The position numbers and the translations under genes were made by a program. The notes under the pieces were generated by a model. The model was not told the origin of the DNA and did not search any database. It saw nothing but the letters and a program-made list of their open reading frames with translations. This document shows, piece by piece, positions 61,121-64,000 of a stretch of 64,000 bases of DNA. How positions within the stretch are numbered: position 1 is the stretch's first letter; the number at the start of each line of letters is the position of its first letter. Location of the stretch: contig DXBT01000010.1 in assembly GCA_019116365.1 (NCBI GenBank), forward strand, positions 98,582 through 162,581, in the 5' to 3' direction. The DNA is from Barnesiella merdipullorum (lineage in GTDB: Bacteria; Bacteroidota; Bacteroidia; Bacteroidales; Barnesiellaceae).

Positions 61121-62179
61121 ATGGAGCCGCAAAAAATCATATTCACCCCCAACCCCGGCGAAGCGCTCGCCAACGTAGCCCGCAGCATCGCCCCCGATGC
61201 CCTCTTTATCCTCTGCGACACTCACACCCGGGCTTTGGCGCTGCCCGTCATTGCCGAGGCTCTGCCCCCCTCGACCCAATATATCGACATCGAGGCCGGC
61301 GATACCCACAAGACCCTCGAGGCGCTTGCCCATGTGTGGGACGAGTTGAGCCGCCACGGCGCCAGCCGCAAATCGCTGCTCGTGAATCTGGGCGGCGGTA
61401 TGGTTACCGACCTGGGCGGTTTTGCCGCCGCCTGTTTCAAGCGGGGCATCCGTTTCGTCAACATCCCCACCACCCTGCTCGGTGCCGTCGATGCGGCCGT
61501 AGGAGGAAAAACGGGTATCAACTTCAACGGATTAAAAAACGAAATAGGCGCCTTTCGACCGGCCGATGCCGTCGTCGTCTCCACCCGGTTCTTCCACACT
61601 CTGCCTCACGAAGAGTTGCTCTCGGGCTACGCCGAGATGCTGAAACACGCCCTCATCGAGAACCCCGACACCTATCATGCCCTGCTCGACTACGATCTCT
61701 CGAACCCCGACTGGGACCGACTGCTCCTCCTGCTCGAAGAGTCGGTGCAGGTAAAACAGCGCATCGTAGCCCAAGACCCTTGCGAAACGGGAATACGCAA
61801 AGCACTCAACCTGGGGCACACCGTAGGGCACGCCTTCGAAAGCCTCTCGCACCGCCGGGGCAAACCCATTGCCCACGGGTATGCCGTGGCCTGGGGACTC
61901 GTGTGCGAACTGTTGCTCTCGCACCACTACCTGCACTTCCCCAGCGACATCATTACCGGGCTTGCCGACTATATCTATCGCCACTACGGGGCCTTTGCCA
62001 TCACTTGCAAAGACTATGAGACCCTCTACGAACTGATGACCCACGACAAGAAAAACGAGGGCGGACACATCAATTTCACCCTGCTGCAGGCCATCGGCCA
62101 CCCCGTCATCGACCAGCATGCCGACAAAGAGCAGATATTCGTCGCCTTCGACCTCTATCGCGACCTTTTCAAGCTATAA
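61121..62179 (+). CDS. aroB: 3-dehydroquinate synthase
   Basis: 352 residues. NAD/Zn enzyme of the shikimate pathway converting DAHP to 3-dehydroquinate. Motifs: NLGGGMVTDLGGFAAA, TTLLGAVDAAVGGKTGIN, YAEMLKHALI, and LNLGHTVGHAFE with the zinc His. The ATG at 61121 is chosen because it follows the HAD stop by 13 nt and begins the family pattern. Confidence 0.96.
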   Translation: MEPQKIIFTPNPGEALANVARSIAPDALFILCDTHTRALALPVIAEALPPSTQYIDIEAGDTHKTLEALAHVWDELSRHGASRKSLLVNLGGGMVTDLGGFAAACFKRGIRFVNIPTTLLGAVDAAVGGKTGINFNGLKNEIGAFRPADAVVVSTRFFHTLPHEELLSGYAEMLKHALIENPDTYHALLDYDLSNPDWDRLLLLLEESVQVKQRIVAQDPCETGIRKALNLGHTVGHAFESLSHRRGKPIAHGYAVAWGLVCELLLSHHYLHFPSDIITGLADYIYRHYGAFAITCKDYETLYELMTHDKKNEGGHINFTLLQAIGHPVIDQHADKEQIFVAFDLYRDLFKL

Positions 62180-62249
62180 ACGTTGCATCCTCACCTGCAA
62201 GCAGTTAAGAAATGGAACGAAAAAAGTTCGAAAAAAAGTCCACAAAAAT

Positions 62250-62280
62250 TTTGTCATTGTAAAAAATAGAGCTACTTTTG
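62250..62280 (+). promoter_or_regulatory. sigma-ABfr promoter of tRNA-Pro
   Basis: TTTG 62250-62253, 19 nt, TACTTTTG 62273-62280, 15 nt before the tRNA. Confidence 0.8.
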
Positions 62281-62294
62281 CATCACCAAATCAG

Positions 62295-62370
62295 CGGGGT
62301 GTAGCTCAGCCCGGTTTAGAGTACGCGTCTGGGGGGCGTGTGGTCGCTGGTTCGAATCCAGTCACCCCGA
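62295..62370 (+). tRNA. tRNA-Pro (anticodon GGG)
   Basis: 76 nt cloverleaf: acceptor CGGGGTG (62295-62301) with CACCCCG (62363-62369); D stem GCTC/GAGT; anticodon stem CGCGT/GCGTG with two wobble pairs and loop CTGGGGG (anticodon 62331-62333); T arm GCTGG-TTCGAAT-CCAGT. CCA is not encoded. A terminator follows, and AT-rich accessory DNA begins directly after. Confidence 0.95.
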
Positions 62371-62382
62371 CTGGTGAAAATG

Positions 62383-62415
62383 AAGGAGTTAAGTAATAAA
62401 CTTAGCTCCTTTTTC
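62383..62415 (+). terminator. Terminator of tRNA-Pro
   Basis: AAGGAG-T-TAAGT (62383-62394) pairs with ACTTA-G-CTCCTT (62400-62411), then a T run. Confidence 0.8.
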
Positions 62416-62423
62416 TTTTATAT

Positions 62424-62442
62424 ATGACACATTTATGACACA
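62424..62442 (+). repeat. Direct repeat ATGACACA x2 at 11-bp spacing
   Basis: ATGACACA at 62424-62431 and 62435-62442, one helical turn apart, between the tRNA terminator and the recombinase. It may be an integrase arm site or relic of one. Confidence 0.4.
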
Positions 62443-62537
62443 AATCAAGATGTTTCCCATCACTATATCACTTCGATTAAGAAACAAAAATAAAATAACT
62501 GGGGATTATTTATTTTTCTTTATTTAGGTTTACCATA

Positions 62538-62583
62538 GTTTTATTCAACATATAACATACTTTCGTAGCATATTGAATAAAAC
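62538..62583. repeat. Inverted repeat before the serine recombinase
   Basis: GTTTTATTCAACAT (62538-62551) and ATATTGAATAAAAC (62570-62583) match at 13 of 14 positions around an 18-nt centre. It ends 8 nt before the ATG. It could be a recombinase operator or crossover site. Confidence 0.5.
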
Positions 62584-62591
62584 AATTTAAT

Positions 62592-63200
62592 ATGATTTAC
62601 GGATACATTAGAGTAAGCAGTGACAAACAGACTGTAGAAAACCAACGTTTCGAAATTAATAATTTCTGCGAACGTGAAAATTTAAAAATTGATGGTTGGA
62701 TAGAAGAAACCATCAGCGGTACAAAATCCTATAGCAAAAGAGAGTTAGGTAAACTACTCAAGCAAATCCAAAAGGACGATCTTATAATTTGTGCAGAACT
62801 TTCACGCTTAGGAAGAAATCTTTTTATGATAATGGAAATTCTTAACCTTTGCATGAGTAAAGAATGTAGGGTCTGGACAATCAAAGACAATTATCGTTTA
62901 GGCGAGGATATTCAAAGCAAAGTATTAGCATTTGCCTTTGGCTTATCTGCAGAAATTGAACGTAATCTAATTAGCCAACGCACCAAAGAAGCATTATCAC
63001 GAAAAAAAGCAGAGGGTGTAATTTTAGGCCGTCCAAAAGGAAAGAAAAGCTCTCCTGAAAAATACAAATTATATAAAAAAAGGAACTTGATTCAGGAACT
63101 TTTAAATGCAAATATATCTAAACGGAAAATTGCTGTAATATGTAAAGTTGATAGAAATACATTAGCACGCTATATCAAAACCTTTTTGGTAGAAACATAA
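62592..63200 (+). CDS. Serine recombinase, DNA invertase family (Mpi-like)
   Basis: 202 residues. The resolvase/invertase catalytic domain begins MIYGYIRVSSDKQTVENQR (catalytic Ser9 in RVSS), continues LSRLGRN (Arg residues at the active site) and SAEIERNLISQRTKEAL, and ends with a DNA-binding HTH (ISKRKIAVICKVDRNTLARY). The wording closely resembles the Bacteroides master DNA invertase Mpi, which flips many promoters for phase variation. It is AT-rich, unlike the chromosome before 62.38 kb. The Mpi likeness is from memory of the family. Confidence 0.85.
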   Translation: MIYGYIRVSSDKQTVENQRFEINNFCERENLKIDGWIEETISGTKSYSKRELGKLLKQIQKDDLIICAELSRLGRNLFMIMEILNLCMSKECRVWTIKDNYRLGEDIQSKVLAFAFGLSAEIERNLISQRTKEALSRKKAEGVILGRPKGKKSSPEKYKLYKKRNLIQELLNANISKRKIAVICKVDRNTLARYIKTFLVET

Positions 63201-63211
63201 CGAGCGTTTTA

Positions 63212-63763
63212 GTGCAGCAACAGGCTGTGGAGTGTAACTTCGCTGAGAATGATAGCTGGATTATATTATCTGCGATTGAACAAAGTATTAAGCGTAAAAT
63301 AGAAGCAGTTGGCACTCCACTTAAAGATTGGGATATTCGAATTAACTACGGAATAAAAACAGGCTTTAATGAAGCGTTTGTTATCACTACCGACAAGCGT
63401 AATGAAATATTGGCAAATTGTCAAACAGAAGACGAACGTACCAGAACAGCTGAATTAATACGACCGATTTTAAGAGGACGTGATATAAAGCGATATAGTT
63501 ACGACTGGGCGAATTTGTGGCTAATTAATACTCATAACGGCATAAAAGGTAAAATACCTCGCATTCAAATAGAGAATTATCCAGCTATAAAGGCTCATTT
63601 AGACCAATATTGGGAGAAAATCTCTACAAGAGCTGATAAAGGTGATACTCCTTACAATCTGCGTAATTGCGCATATATGGACAAATATGCGGAGCCTGTT
63701 CCTCAATCTGACGCAAAAGGTAAGGTACACTTTCGGAACAATACAGTACCGAAGCCAAGGTAA
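63212..63763 (+). pseudogene. Target-recognition fragment of a type IIG restriction-modification enzyme
   Basis: The translation WIILSAIEQSIKRKIEAVGT, GIKTGFNEAFVITTDKRNEI and AELIRPILRGRDIKRY is typical of the TaqI/Eco57I-type C-terminal region of single-chain RM enzymes (recognition/TRD part). The methylase domain with NPPY is missing, as is the enzyme's end. The only start is a GTG. The frame is open back into the recombinase's last codons. Homology appears to stop near residue 155 (63675-63685), where the DNA becomes the antisense of a primase gene. Read as a displaced or silent cassette. Confidence 0.65.
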
Positions 63764-63956
63764 GTATATTACCTCCCTTACCCAGCCCGAAATCATACCA
63801 TTTATTGATTTCGGTATTCACCTTAAACGATGCGTCTGTTTCCTCTCTAAATGGTGATTTATACCAAAGGTTCATTCCCTGTCGTTTGACTGGATTATAC
63901 CCCAAACTATGCAGATAATCTTCCAGTTTAATATTCTTTGCTTCTTCTATTGTCAT
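63624..63956 (-). pseudogene. N-terminal fragment of a mobile-element primase (CHC2/toprim type)
   Basis: 110 codons starting MTIEEAKNIKLEDYLHSLGY; LWYKSPFREETDASFKVN and NKWYDFGLGKGGNIL follow. This is the usual opening of the primase-like proteins of Bacteroides mobilizable and conjugative elements. The likeness ends about residue 92 (near 63680). The last 18 codons are antisense of the RM fragment, so the gene is cut at that point. Confidence 0.65.
63670..63691. repeat. Imperfect palindrome at the RM/primase fusion point
   Basis: CGCATAT (63670-63676) and ATATGCG (63685-63691) with an 8-nt centre, 22 bp in all, the size range of a serine-invertase site. It lies where both flanking gene fragments lose their likeness to their families. 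Confidence 0.5.
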
Positions 63957-64000
63957 TTTCTTATGAATTTGAATGTGAATGAAATGTGTTGATTTGTTGA

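Noticed and set aside
63432..63443. AGACGAACGT as an Mpi-type crossover site (consensus as I remember it, ARACGTWCGT)
   Set aside because: It has one mismatch, no inverted partner nearby, and falls within conserved coding sequence (EDERTRT), so it is likely chance.

Overview
The window is a stretch of Bacteroidales chromosome, most likely a Barnesiella species and close in character to B. viscericola. That assignment rests on gene content and style, not a database search. Nearly every intergenic region carries the Bacteroidetes sigma-ABfr promoter (TTTG, 19-20 nt, TAnnTTTG). The genes include Bacteroidetes-restricted families (GldE, DUF4494, T9SS-like C-terminal domains, lysyl-tRNA synthetase with a C-terminal extension). 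The metabolism is that of a gut anaerobe: pyruvate:ferredoxin oxidoreductase, a sialidase, a glycogen cluster and an FHS-type sugar permease. The chromosome is moderately GC-rich and gene-dense up to about 62.38 kb, then turns visibly AT-rich.

Layout. 1-5 kb: the tail of gldE, then a queuosine unit (precursor transporter + queF) behind a leader that folds like a preQ1-I riboswitch, then radical SAM, M20 peptidase and aroC genes. 5.3-7.0 kb: an IdeS-like cysteine protease and a small T9SS-tagged secreted protein, each apparently broken by one missing A in a short A-run. 7.3-20.6 kb: housekeeping (OmpA lipoprotein, DJ-1, alaS, M23 peptidase + MerR regulator, VanZ-like, Na+ symporter, folP-cdaA, an orphan methyltransferase, typA, rpsO). 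20.7-28.3 kb: a lipoprotein, a nucleoside phosphorylase, a three-gene glycogen operon (debranching enzyme, GT4 synthase, GH57) and MarC. 28.4-38.1 kb: a Crp-family regulator, a large modular sialidase, PFOR and an AAA ATPase. 38.4-49.4 kb: OmpA, transketolase, sugar permease, yggS, DUF4494, deaminase, engB, recR, GT2, GNAT and YqgE. 49.6-62.2 kb: a CDF transporter, LuxR-type regulator, DUF1349 protein, holin-like protein, the lysS-gpsA-pgi operon, a T9SS-tagged secreted protein, a lipoprotein, a HAD phosphatase and aroB.

62.3-64 kb: tRNA-Pro(GGG) marks the edge of an AT-rich accessory segment. It starts with a serine recombinase resembling the Bacteroides master invertase Mpi. Next come a target-recognition fragment of a type IIG restriction-modification enzyme and, on the opposite strand, a mobile-element primase fragment. 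The two fragments are fused at a 22-bp imperfect palindrome, as expected of a site-specific recombination junction.

Signals linking distant genes: (i) a 25-bp element with the palindromic core ATGTTCTTRAACAT lies upstream of both the glycogen operon and the sugar permease and may be a shared carbohydrate operator; (ii) a dispersed repeat of about 100 bp that ends in a complete promoter occurs upstream of aroC, recR and a lipoprotein gene; (iii) folP-cdaA has a structured GC-rich leader. Family names come from reading the translations; nothing was searched.
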